A stretch of DNA of 64,000 bases from Goleter apudmare HA4340-LM2 (GTDB taxonomy: Bacteria > Cyanobacteriota > Cyanobacteriia > Cyanobacteriales > Nostocaceae), in the NCBI GenBank assembly GCA_019359495.1, contig JAHHHF010000072.1, positions 62,001-126,000 on the forward strand, given 5' to 3'. Numbering within the stretch: position 1 is the stretch's first letter; each line of letters opens with the position of its first letter. The translations under genes and the position numbers were made by a program. The notes beneath the pieces were generated by a model. That model did not search any database, was not told where the DNA came from, and saw only the letters and a program-made list of their open reading frames with translations. Shown piece after piece: positions 1-9,178 of the stretch.

Positions 1-691
1 GTCCGTATGCCATCACATGCACAAAATCCGGCACAATATAATCGAGTAGACGTTGATAGTGGGTGATGAGAAGTGTGGCATTTTCTGGACTTGCCAATTG
101 GTTAACCCCATTCGCCACAATTCTTAAGGCGTCAATATCTAAACCAGAATCCGTTTCATCCAGAATCGCTAACTTGGGTTCCAGTAGCGCCATTTGCAGA
201 ATTTCATTCCGCTTCTTCTCGCCACCAGAAAACCCTTCATTCAAACTCCGACTGAGAAAAGCCGGATTCATTTTCACTACATCCAGCTTTTCTTCAATTA
301 AATCATCAAAATCAAAGGCATCAATTTCTTCCAAACCTTGCGCTTTGCGGCGAGAATTATAAGCCACCCGCAAGAAATCCAAATTGCTGACACCAGGTAT
401 TTCCAAAGGATATTGAAACGCCAAAAATACACCTGCTTGCGCCCTTTCCTCTGGTTCCAAGTCCAGAAGATTTTGTCCTTGGAAAATCACCTCTCCACCA
501 GTCACCGTGTACGCCGGATGTCCAGCCAACACTTTAGAAAAGGTACTTTTTCCAGAACCATTAGGTCCCATAATTGCATGGATTTCTCCATACCGTACCT
601 CCAAATTCACACCCTTAAGAATCGGTGTCCCATCAATATCAGCCGTCAGATTCCTAACCGACAGCACCACTTCACTATTTTCAATAATCAT
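1..691 (-). CDS. sufC: Fe-S cluster assembly ATPase SufC (partial, cut by window edge)
   Basis: Reading the minus strand from an ATG at 689-691 gives an open frame of about 230 residues that leaves the window at its left edge. SufC proteins are usually about 250-260 residues, so only the C-terminus is missing. Visible ABC ATPase motifs are Walker A GPNGSGKS (residues 42-49), an FSGGEKKR signature and a Walker B ending in [12 protein letters not shown]. SufC is the soluble ATPase that drives the SufBCD scaffold during Fe-S cluster assembly. It follows sufB by about 100 bp on the same strand, so it is probably in the sufBCDS operon, with sufD and sufS expected beyond the window. The 100-bp gap holds a GA-rich low-complexity stretch. 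Confidence 0.95.
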   Translation of the reverse strand, partial: MIIENSEVVLSVRNLTADIDGTPILKGVNLEVRYGEIHAIMGPNGSGKSTFSKVLAGHPAYTVTGGEVIFQGQNLLDLEPEERAQAGVFLAFQYPLEIPGVSNLDFLRVAYNSRRKAQGLEEIDAFDFDDLIEEKLDVVKMNPAFLSRSLNEGFSGGEKKRNEILQMALLEPKLAILDETDSGLDIDALRIVANGVNQLASPENATLLITHYQRLLDYIVPDFVHVMAYG

Positions 692-792
692 GTATGTTCT
701 CTCTCTCTCTCTTCTCTTTCTCTGCTCTATCTACGCCTCTGCGGTTAAATAAAATTTCCAACCACAAAAAACACAAAGATAAAACTTCCCAA

Positions 793-2232
793 TCAACCCA
801 CGCTACCTTCAAGTTTTAAGCTCAACAACTTATCAGCTTCCACCGCAAATTCCATTGGTAGCTGATTGAAAACATCTTTGCAGAAGCCGCTAATCATCAT
901 AGAAATAGCATCTTCAGACGAAATACCCCGTTGAGCAAAATAAAATAGTTGATCTTCCCCAATCTTAGAAGTAGAAGCTTCATGCTCCACCTTCGCCGAA
1001 TTATTTTGCACCTGGATATAGGGGAAAGTATTCGCATGAGCATTGTCCCCAATTAACATCGAGTCACATTGAGAATAATTTCTTGCCCCTTGAGCATTCG
1101 GGTTGACTTTCACCAAACCACGATAGCTATTACTAGATTTACCTGCGGAAATTCCTTTAGAAATAATTGTGCTGCGAGTATTCTTACCAATATGAATCAT
1201 CTTAGTACCCGTATCAGCTTGCTGCATGTTATTAGTCAGCGCTACCGAGTAGAATTCACCCACAGAGTTATCACCTACCAACACGCAGCTGGGATACTTC
1301 CAAGTAATTGCCGAACCAGTTTCTACTTGAGTCCAGGAAATCTTGGAATTGACGCCCTGACACAAACCACGCTTGGTGACAAAGTTGTAAATACCACCTT
1401 TGCCGTTAGCGTCGCCAGCGTACCAGTTTTGCACAGTGGAGTATTTAATTTCAGCGTTATCTAAAGCCACAAGTTCTACCACCGCCGCGTGTAACTGGTT
1501 GCTGTCGTACATCGGTGCTGTGCAACCTTCCAGGTAAGAAACATAACTACCTTCTTCGGCGACAATCAAAGTCCGCTCGAATTGTCCCGTATCACCAGAG
1601 TTGATGCGGAAGTAGGTAGACAGTTCCATTGGGCATTTTACGCCTTTGGGAATATAGACAAAAGAACCATCGCTAAATACAGCAGAGTTGAGGGCGGCAA
1701 AGTAATTATCTGCTACAGGGACAACGCTACCCAGATATTTTTTGATCAGTTCTGGGTATTCCTGCAAGGCTTCCGAGATGGAGCAGAATATCACTCCATC
1801 TTTGAGGAGTTTTTCTTTAAATGTTGTAGCGACAGAAACGCTATCAAAAATTGCATCGACAGCAACGTTAGTCAGTCGCTTTTGTTCTGATAGGGAAATC
1901 CCTAGCTTTTCAAATGTTTCTAAGAGGGTGGGATCTACTTCATCTAGACTGTTTAGCTTGGCCTTCTGTTGTTTTGGCGCTGAATAGTAGATGATATTCT
2001 GATAGTCAATTGGTGGATACTTGACGCTAGGCCAAGTTGGTTCTGTCATTTTCTGCCACTGGCGGTAGGCTTTGAGGCGAAACTCCAGCATGAACTCCGG
2101 CTCGTTCTTCTTGGCGGAGATCAAGCGGATAACGTCCTCGTTTAGTCCACGCGGGATAGTGTCAGCCTCGATATCGGTGACGAAGCCGTACTTGTAGGGT
2201 TGGTTGACTAATGTTTTGACAGTGGCACTCAT
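793..2232 (-). CDS. sufB: Fe-S cluster assembly scaffold protein SufB
   Basis: The 479-residue protein matches the usual SufB length. It has the conserved core and the C-terminal stretch [20 protein letters not shown] typical of the SufB/SufD beta-helix family. SufB is the scaffold subunit on which nascent Fe-S clusters form, in complex with SufC and SufD. In cyanobacteria this is the main Fe-S assembly route. It is the first gene of the minus-strand operon, and its start faces sufR across a 250-bp region holding two SufR-type operators. It is therefore very likely repressed by SufR when Fe-S status is sufficient. Confidence 0.97.
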   Translation of the reverse strand: MSATVKTLVNQPYKYGFVTDIEADTIPRGLNEDVIRLISAKKNEPEFMLEFRLKAYRQWQKMTEPTWPSVKYPPIDYQNIIYYSAPKQQKAKLNSLDEVDPTLLETFEKLGISLSEQKRLTNVAVDAIFDSVSVATTFKEKLLKDGVIFCSISEALQEYPELIKKYLGSVVPVADNYFAALNSAVFSDGSFVYIPKGVKCPMELSTYFRINSGDTGQFERTLIVAEEGSYVSYLEGCTAPMYDSNQLHAAVVELVALDNAEIKYSTVQNWYAGDANGKGGIYNFVTKRGLCQGVNSKISWTQVETGSAITWKYPSCVLVGDNSVGEFYSVALTNNMQQADTGTKMIHIGKNTRSTIISKGISAGKSSNSYRGLVKVNPNAQGARNYSQCDSMLIGDNAHANTFPYIQVQNNSAKVEHEASTSKIGEDQLFYFAQRGISSEDAISMMISGFCKDVFNQLPMEFAVEADKLLSLKLEGSVG

Positions 2233-2364
2233 CGGTATTTAGTCTCTCGTGTTCGGATATTTAATCTCTTTAAGGAAGAAGCAGAGACGGGCTGTAGCTA
2301 GCCGATTCCCATTTCCCATGACCGAGTGTTTACAGGGCTGTTAGAATGGGGATGGAGAGTAAAA

Positions 2365-2378
2365 CAACATATCTGTTG
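2365..2378. promoter_or_regulatory. SufR operator 1 (CAAC-N6-GTTG)
   Basis: The sequence CAAC-ATATCT-GTTG sits in the sufB-sufR divergent intergenic region, about 130 bp upstream of sufB. The inverted repeat extends outward as AAACAAC/GTTGTTT. CAAC-N6-GTTG is the published SufR recognition pattern in Synechocystis, where two sites lie between sufR and sufB. The match is seen directly; binding is inferred. Confidence 0.8.
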
Positions 2379-2409
2379 TTTAATGTATCTCCATTTTACG
2401 ATAGATTAA

Positions 2410-2423
2410 CAACAACAATGTTG
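2410..2423. promoter_or_regulatory. SufR operator 2 (CAAC-N6-GTTG)
   Basis: A second CAAC-AACAAT-GTTG lies 45 bp from the first, centre to centre, and about 60 bp upstream of sufR. Its arms extend to TTAACAAC/GTTGTTAA (2406-2427), making it the longer of the two. Being closer to sufR, it may be the autoregulatory site; that assignment is inferred. Confidence 0.8.
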
Positions 2424-2482
2424 TTAAAGTCAAATTTTCTAAAAAAATTTTTGGGGCGTTCGCGGAACGTCTGGTAGAGAAG

Positions 2483-3172
2483 ATGGCGACTACCCACCAG
2501 TCCTCAACAAAGCAAGATATTCTGGAATATCTCCTGAAACACTCACAAGCTACAGCTTTTGAGCTAGCTGAAGTGTTAGATATTAGCCCCCAAGCAATTC
2601 GTCGTCATCTCAAGGATTTGGAGGCGGAACAGTTGATATTGTACGCCTCGGCGGTGCAGGCCGGGATGGGGCGACCACAGCATGTTTATCAATTAAGTCC
2701 CCAAGGACGCGATCGCCTACATCGAACAACAAGCGATCGCTTTGGTGATGGCTACGGTGAATTCGCTGTTTCCCTGCTGGATACCCTAGCAGAAACTGTA
2801 GGACGTGACCAAGTCACATCGATTTTACAAAAACAATGGGAGCGGAAAGCTCAAGAATACCGCGATCGCTTAGGTCAAGGTTCATTAGAACAACGTGTGG
2901 TCAAATTAGTGGAACTGAGACAAGCAGAAGGTTTTATGGCTGAGTACCACCCGGTGAAGATGAGTGATGCGTCAATAGAGATGGATGGTAATCGCTTTAT
3001 CTTCATGGAACATAACTGCGCCATTTCTAACGTTGCTGAGTCTTTTCCTAGTATTTGTGGACATGAATTAGAAATGTTTGCTGCCGTTTTACCAGACTGT
3101 ACCGTAGAGCGTACCCACTGGATCATCAACGGCGAACATCGTTGTGGCTATTTAATTCAAGCCAGGGACTAG
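2483..3172 (+). CDS. sufR: Fe-S sensing transcriptional repressor SufR
   Basis: This is a 229-residue DeoR/ArsR-like regulator. An N-terminal winged helix-turn-helix (about residues 10-55) is followed by a C-terminal cysteine motif. The cysteines are C179, C192, C206 and C221, giving C-X12-C-X13-C-X14-C, which is the SufR 4Fe-4S ligand pattern. The protein represses the sufBCDS operon and itself while holding a cluster. It is divergent from sufB with two matching operators between them. The sequence just before its start (about 2456-2480) contains a GGCGTTCGCGGAACGTC-type palindromic repeat that is frequent in Nostoc, so the leader is partly repeat-derived. The AGAGAAG before the ATG can serve as ribosome binding site. 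Confidence 0.95.
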   Translation: MATTHQSSTKQDILEYLLKHSQATAFELAEVLDISPQAIRRHLKDLEAEQLILYASAVQAGMGRPQHVYQLSPQGRDRLHRTTSDRFGDGYGEFAVSLLDTLAETVGRDQVTSILQKQWERKAQEYRDRLGQGSLEQRVVKLVELRQAEGFMAEYHPVKMSDASIEMDGNRFIFMEHNCAISNVAESFPSICGHELEMFAAVLPDCTVERTHWIINGEHRCGYLIQARD

Positions 3173-3231
3173 AGAGATGAAAAAGAATTCTGGACAAATA
3201 ACAAATGACAAATGACAAATAATAATAATTT

Positions 3232-3492
3232 ATGGATTTACCACCACAGCAACCATCAACTCAATTTTTAACTTTAGAAGAGTCCGCCAAAGTAGACGCC
3301 GCTTTGTTATCTTCGCCAGAGAAGTTTTTAACAAGACTCACAATTTCATCACTCAAACTCTTAAAACATATCGCTCAAGATTATGATGTAGCTATTGAAG
3401 ATTTGACAGCACAGCAAATTATCTCTTGGTTTGAAAAAGATGGTAAAGTTAGACGCGAACAAGGAATTGAAGCATCTTATCTCAAATGGTAG
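3232..3492 (+). CDS. Conserved-looking small hypothetical protein
   Basis: This 86-residue frame lies 59 bp after sufR on the same strand. It is mostly helical in appearance, with no membrane segment, signal or cysteine motif. The C-terminal half reads like a small alpha-helical domain (ISSLKLLKHIAQDYDVAIED, then WFEKDGKVRREQG). I do not recognise a family. The leader consists of ACAAATG heptad repeats (about 3196-3225) ending just before the ATG. It may be co-transcribed with sufR, since no clear terminator separates them. Confidence 0.6.
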   Translation: MDLPPQQPSTQFLTLEESAKVDAALLSSPEKFLTRLTISSLKLLKHIAQDYDVAIEDLTAQQIISWFEKDGKVRREQGIEASYLKW

Positions 3493-3622
3493 GGATCTAA
3501 TTTAGAACAAGTATGCACAGATTCTAGTTAATTTTATCGATAGATTTTTGATGAGTTTGCGTAAACTTCTACTTTTGATTGCTGACGAAATGTTATATAA
3601 ATAAGGCTTTAAGGTAAAACCC

Positions 3623-4081
3623 ATGAGATTAGCAAGTAGCGCTTTTGCAGCTAATGGTTTAATACCTGTTAAATACACTTGTGATGGCGAAGATATTTCC
3701 CCGCCACTTTCTTGGAATGAAGTGCCCACAGGAACACAGAGCATGGCATTAATTGTTGATGACCCTGATGCACCAGGACGGACATTTGTTCATTGGCTGG
3801 TCTATGATCTTCCCACTACAGTTCACAAATTACCAGAAAAAATGGCATCTTCCAGTACCTTACCTGATGGAGGATTGCAGGGTAAAAATGATTTTGGCAA
3901 ACTGGGTTATGGCGGCCCTTGTCCACCTAGTTGTACACACAGATATTTTTTCAAACTTTATGCTTTAGGTCAAAAATTGAGCTTGGCAGCAGGTGCTACC
4001 AAAAATCAAATTTTGGCAGCAATGGATGGTCATGTTTTAGCAACAGCAGAATTAATTGGATGCTACCAACGCCACCATTAA
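3623..4081 (+). CDS. YbhB/YbcL family PEBP-like protein
   Basis: This is a 152-residue protein of the phosphatidylethanolamine-binding-protein-like (Raf kinase inhibitor-like) family. It shows DDPDAPGRTFVHWLVYDLP around residues 48-66 and GGPCPPSCTHRYFFKLYAL in the second half. These correspond to the family's DPDxP...HW and GPxPPxGxHRY ligand-pocket motifs. There is no signal peptide, so it is probably cytoplasmic. The biochemical role of bacterial members is poorly known. A hairpin lies just after the stop. Confidence 0.9.
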   Translation: MRLASSAFAANGLIPVKYTCDGEDISPPLSWNEVPTGTQSMALIVDDPDAPGRTFVHWLVYDLPTTVHKLPEKMASSSTLPDGGLQGKNDFGKLGYGGPCPPSCTHRYFFKLYALGQKLSLAAGATKNQILAAMDGHVLATAELIGCYQRHH

Positions 4082-4089
4082 ATAACATA

Positions 4090-4111
4090 AAGCACCTTGA
4101 AAAAGGTGCTT
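4090..4111 (+). terminator. Hairpin after the PEBP-like gene
   Basis: The arms AAGCACCTT (4090-4098) and AAGGTGCTT (4103-4111) form a perfect 9-bp stem with a 4-nt loop, 9 bp after the stop codon. The following run is only weakly T-rich, so termination efficiency is uncertain. It could act for either converging gene. Confidence 0.55.
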
Positions 4112-4145
4112 ACAAATTTATAGTATTTGATTGTGCAAACAATTT

Positions 4146-4760
4146 TTAAGTATTGTAATTGTTAGTCCGAGGACTACGCGCCCCAACAACAGCGCCTATC
4201 AATGCTGCGGCTAAACCCAACAAGGAACCGAATACAAACCACCATAAGGCTCTAGAAGTTGCCGCAGCAATGTCACGAGCCTGTTCAGCAGTTACACCAG
4301 GGACATTTTGTGGTAGTCGGTTGATGGCTTCCGCAGCACTGGTAGCAGCTACACCAAAAGCACCCGTTACCCCACTTGCTAACAGCCAGGAACTAAGAGC
4401 CAGAGTAGTAGCCCAAAGAATTGCACCATTGAGTAAAGCTGTATTGCGATTCATGGGACCACAAGCGCGTGTTGTGACCCAGCCACCAACGAATAGAGAG
4501 ATTAACAAAGCTACAGTTGACCAAATACCAACACCACTGGCAACATCAGGTGTAATGGTTCTAGGTGCTCCTGATCCTGCAATATTACCAGCGCCGATCG
4601 CACCAAATAAAGCGCTGAGAATCAATTGAGTAGCTAAGGCAACTAACACACCAGAAATTATAGGCCCCCAACGCACGCGATCGCGGTATTCAGTAACTCG
4701 ACCTGTTACCGTAGCCTCCGGAGGCATAACATCATCACCTACTCGATTTACGTATGACAT
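4146..4760 (-). CDS. Small integral membrane protein, unknown function
   Basis: The 204-residue protein has about four hydrophobic segments: roughly residues 30-55, 78-98, 108-135 and 165-195. The second half carries an Ala-rich loop with AEQARDIAAATSRALWWF. The N-terminus is short, polar and cytoplasmic-looking. The glycine- and alanine-rich helices suggest helix packing in the inner membrane, but no transport or enzyme motif is visible. It converges on the PEBP-like gene, with about 65 bp between the stops. Function not recognised. Confidence 0.75.
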   Translation of the reverse strand: MSYVNRVGDDVMPPEATVTGRVTEYRDRVRWGPIISGVLVALATQLILSALFGAIGAGNIAGSGAPRTITPDVASGVGIWSTVALLISLFVGGWVTTRACGPMNRNTALLNGAILWATTLALSSWLLASGVTGAFGVAATSAAEAINRLPQNVPGVTAEQARDIAAATSRALWWFVFGSLLGLAAALIGAVVGARSPRTNNYNT

Positions 4761-5253
4761 AGTCTATTTTCTCCCTTGCTGCTTTAGCAAAGTTTTTCCT
4801 TAGGTATATTTCGTGCTTCTGTTTAGAATTAAATTGCTAATCTATATTTTTGTTATCTATCAATAGAAATAATCAATATATCTATCTTTGGTCATGAGTT
4901 TTTAAGTATAAGTTACTTAACATTTTGATTGAGATATTTTTTATTCAGACAAAATACGAGCCTAATGCAAGTTATTAAATTGCGAAGAGACTATTTATTA
5001 GGTAAATCTCCGATAGGATGTGCTAGGCTGAAGCCTTAATGTACCGCCAGATAGTCCAGTGAGTTACGTACTAATATTATTTTTCTATGGCAAATTAAAT
5101 CAAAGTATATACTCGACACATCCTAAAGTCATTTTATTTTTAATCCTGATTATATCCAGACTTAAAATTTCAGGTAATGAATAAACAAATTTTTATAATG
5201 GGTAATTTATCAAACCAATTACTCATTAATTAAGCATTATGGATATGAAACAA
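4761..5253. other. Gene-free AT-rich intergenic region
   Basis: About 490 bp upstream of the membrane-protein gene hold no convincing frame, RNA or repeat that I can recognise. The region probably contains that gene's promoter. Confidence 0.5.
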
Positions 5254-5580
5254 CTAACGCATCTTGACAGCAGTACCAGTAGCAGTAATTAAAAGCAGAA
5301 CTCCTGACTGGTCAACATTGATTGTGCCAGTATCAATTTCAATTCCAATTACAGCGTCTGCACCTAAACGCTGTGCTCGTTGTTCTAATTCTGCTAATGC
5401 TTTACGTTGACCCTGTTCAAATAGACGCTCATAACTACCAGTGCGCCCACCGACAAAATCCCGAATACCAGCCAAGAAATCACGGAGAAAATTGCTACCA
5501 TAGACGACTTCTGCCGTCACAATGCCTAAATATGACTGAATAACTGCGCCTTGAATTACGTCAGTAGTCGTTAAAATCAT
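5254..5580 (-). CDS. YbjQ/UPF0145 family protein
   Basis: The 108-residue frame has the family's usual length and pattern: an N-terminal beta-strand segment (VIQGAVIQSYLGIVTAEVVYG), a helical middle with RDFVGGRTGSYE, then ALAELEQRAQRLGADAVIGIEIDTGTI. YbjQ-like proteins form pentamers and are often called putative heavy-metal-binding, but their role is not settled. It is monocistronic here, with AT-rich flanks on both sides. Confidence 0.92.
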   Translation of the reverse strand: MILTTTDVIQGAVIQSYLGIVTAEVVYGSNFLRDFLAGIRDFVGGRTGSYERLFEQGQRKALAELEQRAQRLGADAVIGIEIDTGTINVDQSGVLLLITATGTAVKMR

Positions 5581-6199
5581 AACGGTTCTTCACAAATAAC
5601 ACATCAGGAATTTTAGCGTTAAATCACAACTGTAATCTTGTTTAAAGTCTTATCCTCAAAAAGCGATAGCCAGTGAAGGAACATTTTACCTTTGGAATTG
5701 ATCTGATCTAGTAACGACTTTGATTTCTGAAATTTCTGGCGTGATGTTCGCTCGCGTTAATGTCTCTGAAAGAGAAGCGTTTCGCAGAAAAGCACAGCGC
5801 CAGGGCGATCGGCAGGTCAAAGTAAAGTGTAGTGAGCCCAATTGGAAAAATGATTGTGACAGTTGGATTCACAAAACCCAGATATAGACAGGGATTGCAA
5901 TCCAAAATCCCAAATGGTGTGAGTTTTTTCAAAAATCAAATACAACTCCTATAGCCTCCTAGATTAACACTTCATCTTGCCCTTCAAGCTTCCTTATGCC
6001 AATTATTCAGGATATGTACTGACTTTTTATACTGTATACTACCTTTTTCCGTAAAAATGCGGCTGTTCTAGTGGTTATTACTGAGTTACAATCGATGGAT
6101 TATTAATATTTTATAAAAGTAGATAAAGATAGTTTTCAAAACTCAATATTTTTGTTTTAATGTACAAAAAAAGTTCCCTATAAGTTCAGGAAATTTACT
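5581..6199. other. Intergenic region with no supported gene
   Basis: About 620 bp. A 74-codon minus-strand frame at 5708-5932 has no family features. Around 5750-5830 lies a repeat-like segment with short inverted repeats (TCTCTGAAAGAGA). The last 150 bp before the TPR gene are AT-rich and probably hold its promoter. Confidence 0.45.
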
Positions 6200-6880
6200 G
6201 TGTACAAACAGACTGCATTTGTGGCTAGTGTTCTTTTATCAGGATGTTTTGTTGCTACTATGCCCTCAGTGGCTCAAGCTCAGGTATTAGTAGCACAAGC
6301 CAACAATCCAGAGCTAAAAGAACTGTTAGAGGAAGGTCGGAGATTAGTGGATGCAGGTGATTACAATGGGGCGATCGCAGTTTATCAACAAGCACTCCGT
6401 TTATCTCCTAAAAACGCCAAAATTCATTCAGGTATCGGCTACTTACACGCGCAACAAGGTAATTTTCAGGCCGCACTAGTAGCCTATCGTCGGGCGATTG
6501 GTCTTAGCCCTAACAATAGTGAATTTTATTACGCTGTGGGTTACATCAAAGGTAATTTGGGAGACACACCAGGATCAAGAGATGCTTACCGTAAGTCCAT
6601 ACAACTGAACCGCAATAACATTAATGCCTATTTGGGATTGGGTGTGATGCAATCCCGTTTAGGAGACTATACAGCAGCGACATGGGCCTACGAGCAAGCC
6701 ATCAATCTAGATCGTAATAATGCCCAGACTTATGAGTTGATGGGTTCGATGTACAAACAAAGGCGACAAACACAACAAGCTAATAACTTACTTGTAAAAG
6801 CCCGTGACTTATACCAGCGCCGGAATGACCAGGATGGGGTTGCTAGGGTAGAAGCCTTGCTGCAAAATTTAGGAGGATAA
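6200..6880 (+). CDS. Periplasmic TPR-repeat protein
   Basis: The 226-residue protein starts with GTG at 6200. An N-terminal signal peptide ends near PSVAQAQ, and about four tetratricopeptide repeats follow. Typical units are YNGAIAVYQQALRLSPKNAK, FQAALVAYRRAIGLSPNN and YTAATWAYEQAINLDRNNAQ. TPR proteins act as binding scaffolds, and export suggests a role in the periplasm or at the outer membrane. No partner gene is adjacent. A hairpin follows the stop. Confidence 0.85.
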   Translation: MYKQTAFVASVLLSGCFVATMPSVAQAQVLVAQANNPELKELLEEGRRLVDAGDYNGAIAVYQQALRLSPKNAKIHSGIGYLHAQQGNFQAALVAYRRAIGLSPNNSEFYYAVGYIKGNLGDTPGSRDAYRKSIQLNRNNINAYLGLGVMQSRLGDYTAATWAYEQAINLDRNNAQTYELMGSMYKQRRQTQQANNLLVKARDLYQRRNDQDGVARVEALLQNLGG

Positions 6881-6902
6881 CATTAAACCTGAAAAATAAT
6901 TA

Positions 6903-6944
6903 AATGCCCGCCGTTACCAGATTTAGTGGTGAGAGGTGGGCATT
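6903..6944 (+). terminator. Hairpin after the TPR gene
   Basis: The arms AATGCCCGCC (6903-6912) and GGTGGGCATT (6935-6944) pair over 10 bp with one G-U pair and a 22-nt loop, about 20 bp after the stop. AATTAAT follows rather than a pure T run. Confidence 0.5.
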
Positions 6945-6997
6945 AATTAATCAAATATTGGAGTAGCTTTGGTCAATCTAAAATTAGATGCAAAACC

Positions 6998-7903
6998 TCA
7001 TCCAGGGATTTTTTTGATCAAATCATCTCCAGGAATAATTGTGGTGTAGAAGAGATAGTCTTTATTAGCTTGATAGCGGCGGTCTTGTTTAATGATCGCC
7101 ATGAACTCTCGATGTCCCTGTCGAGTACGTCCGACCAAACAACCTGCACTGGCATTTTTTATATCATTTGCAGGCGCATCATAGCCCCAGTGTTGATTGA
7201 TTAAGAACAGGCCTGTATCTAGTTTGTCCCCAGTGCGTCGAAAGTCTTTGTTAAAATCTCGATGCACGGTGATTGGTGCAGCCTGTATTAGTGCTTCATG
7301 CCGATCAGCATTACCGTGGAAGCCTACTCTCCAAGCTTTATATTGATCAAATTTAACTCTGGCTGCTCCTTTAGGATTCATCGGATTGACGGTGTAATAT
7401 CTACCTGGTTCAGTAGTAGCTGGCCAGTGATCAACAATTTTTGGAACACTATCTACAACTTCAATGACAATGCGGCGATCATTAAATTGATTGGAGGCGT
7501 CACTATTGAGTGTCCAGTCCCCATTCATACCTTCGATATAAACAATATTGTATTCTTTAGGCCTGGTGAATACCTCATAATTGTTCGCCTGCATGTATTT
7601 AATAATGCGACTGGCAATGTCATTGCCTAGTTTTAAAGGTGGTGGGGGTAGATCATCGGGTTTGGTTTCAATCAGGCTTTTGGCTGTGACTGGCCCGAGA
7701 AAGTCAACTTCTCCACTCTTTGTTAATTCTTGAAATTTTTTCAAAGCAGCTGCTGAAATGGGGCCAAACTTGCCATCGGCTGGAGGTTCCAGCAAACCCA
7801 AGGTGATTAACTGGACTTGAATCTGACGAGACAATTCTTCGTCTTCTGCGATCGCCTCGAAATTCCATTTATTTTCCGTGCCTACGAAATCTTGTAGCTT
7901 CAT
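6998..7903 (-). CDS. Peptidoglycan-binding protein with YkuD-like catalytic motif
   Basis: This is a 301-residue protein. Residues about 25-85 form a PG_binding_1-type domain (LITLGLLEPPADGKFGPISA then ALKKFQELTK). The C-terminal half contains INQHWGYDAP and, 13 residues after the histidine, SAGCLVGR. That spacing resembles the L,D-transpeptidase HX14-17-[S/T]xGC motif. No signal peptide is evident, so the route to the wall is unclear. Together with the divergent lysozyme-like gene at 8376 it suggests a small cell-wall hydrolase or remodelling locus. The enzymatic assignment is inferred; domain order and the Cys motif are seen. Confidence 0.7.
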   Translation of the reverse strand: MKLQDFVGTENKWNFEAIAEDEELSRQIQVQLITLGLLEPPADGKFGPISAAALKKFQELTKSGEVDFLGPVTAKSLIETKPDDLPPPPLKLGNDIASRIIKYMQANNYEVFTRPKEYNIVYIEGMNGDWTLNSDASNQFNDRRIVIEVVDSVPKIVDHWPATTEPGRYYTVNPMNPKGAARVKFDQYKAWRVGFHGNADRHEALIQAAPITVHRDFNKDFRRTGDKLDTGLFLINQHWGYDAPANDIKNASAGCLVGRTRQGHREFMAIIKQDRRYQANKDYLFYTTIIPGDDLIKKIPG

Positions 7904-8375
7904 ATTGCAATTGCCTCCATTGATCTTCTTGTTAAGTATGTACAGACATAATTGTGTAGATTGATTCTGTATCAGGATACACCCTTAGATACAAACTCAT
8001 AACAAAATTATTTTTTGTGTAAAAACAGACTAATATCTCAGTACATACCTTAGTGGAAAAACCACTCGTTTAGTATATTCTCAATCCAATAACGTGTAAA
8101 ATATTTTACAAAAAATATTAGGATACAGTAATAAATACTAAAATTCAACGTTATAAATTAAGGTAATCGACTACAAAAAAGCAGTTTCTGTATCAAATAT
8201 TTACACTTAATCCTCAAGATTTTCGCTCGTTATATTATCTAATGAATGTAGTATTGGCAACAACCCTACTACTATGAAATAAATTAATTATTTGTATAAA
8301 AAATTAAAGTTTAGCAAAACTAAGCTAGCTTATAACACCAAAAAAAACTAGTGGCATCACTGAGGTAAAACAACG
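7904..8375. other. AT-rich divergent intergenic region
   Basis: About 470 bp of very AT-rich sequence separate two divergent cell-wall genes. It presumably carries both promoters. No repeat, RNA or operator could be assigned. Confidence 0.45.
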
Positions 8376-8990
8376 ATGACAGCAGAAACACCACTTCGCC
8401 TTCGTGACCTGAAAGCAGAATATCAAGAGCTTTGGAATAGTTGCAATATCAAGCCAGAAAATTTACATCTTTCTCAAAATATAGTTGCGAAAATCCGCTT
8501 AAATCGCCCTCGTTATGAAGCGTTGCAGCAAAAAATTAACGTACCCTGGTACTTCATTGCAGTCATTCACAACATGGAATCCTCCCTCCAGTTCACCAGA
8601 CATCTACATAATGGCGACTCACTCAAACAACGTACAATCAATGTGCCCAAGGGCAGACCAATTCCTCCCCCAATCAATGGTTGGGGGGTAGGATATACCT
8701 GGGAAGAAAGTGCAATTGATGCTTTAACACTAAAGGATTTCAACAAAGTCAAAGATTGGAGTCTAGCCGCGCAACTGTGGCAAATTGAGAGATACAACGG
8801 TTTTGGCTATCGGCAGTATCATCCAGAAGTTCTGACTCCTTACTTGTGGTCAGGTACTAATCTTTATACCAAAGGTAAATATACCAGTGATGGTAAATGG
8901 GATAATGAAGCAGTTTCTGCCCAAATTGGTGTGGTGGCTTTACTCAAAATTTTGATTCAGGAAGAAAGTCTGCAAATTTTGATCGCTTAA
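8376..8990 (+). CDS. Lysozyme-like fold protein (putative muralytic)
   Basis: This 204-residue protein has WYFIAVIHNMESSLQFTRHL, then HNGDSLKQRTINVPKGRPIP, and later WQIERYNGFGYRQYHPEVLT. The pattern of a Glu in a helix (MESS) followed by an HLHNGDxL loop and a YNGxGYR segment is that of a lysozyme-like/transglycosylase family common in phage-like and cyanobacterial proteins. No signal peptide is visible. It is divergent from the peptidoglycan-binding gene and lies 9 bp before a transposase relic. Muralytic activity is inferred from the fold family. Confidence 0.65.
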   Translation: MTAETPLRLRDLKAEYQELWNSCNIKPENLHLSQNIVAKIRLNRPRYEALQQKINVPWYFIAVIHNMESSLQFTRHLHNGDSLKQRTINVPKGRPIPPPINGWGVGYTWEESAIDALTLKDFNKVKDWSLAAQLWQIERYNGFGYRQYHPEVLTPYLWSGTNLYTKGKYTSDGKWDNEAVSAQIGVVALLKILIQEESLQILIA

Positions 8991-8999
8991 GGAAAGACT

Positions 9000-9178
9000 A
9001 TGGCATTTTGGCGCACCTACTACCACCTAATTTGGGCAACAGAGTCACGCCAACCGTTAATCACTACTAATCGCGAGACTGAACTTTATCGTTACATTAT
9101 TGGTAAGGCGGATGCTATCGGTGGCATCATACATGCCATTGATGGGGTGGAAGATCATATTCATCTAGTTCTATCGAC
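9000..9178 (+). pseudogene. Truncated REP-associated / IS200-like transposase (RAYT, Y1_Tnp)
   Basis: From an ATG at 9000, with AAGGA just upstream, the frame reads MAFWRTYYHLIWATESRQPL and continues to VEDHIHLVLST. This is the N-terminal part of a RAYT/TnpA_REP protein, including the HIH metal-binding (HUH) motif. The family normally continues for another 80-150 residues with the catalytic tyrosine. Here homology stops at about 9176 and the frame runs into unrelated sequence, ending at 9212. It is a relic, and its 3' part is replaced by an HsdR fragment. Confidence 0.75.

Noticed and set aside
5708-5932. 74-codon minus-strand frame
   Set aside because: No family features, and it overlies a repeat-like segment; composition is not protein-like.
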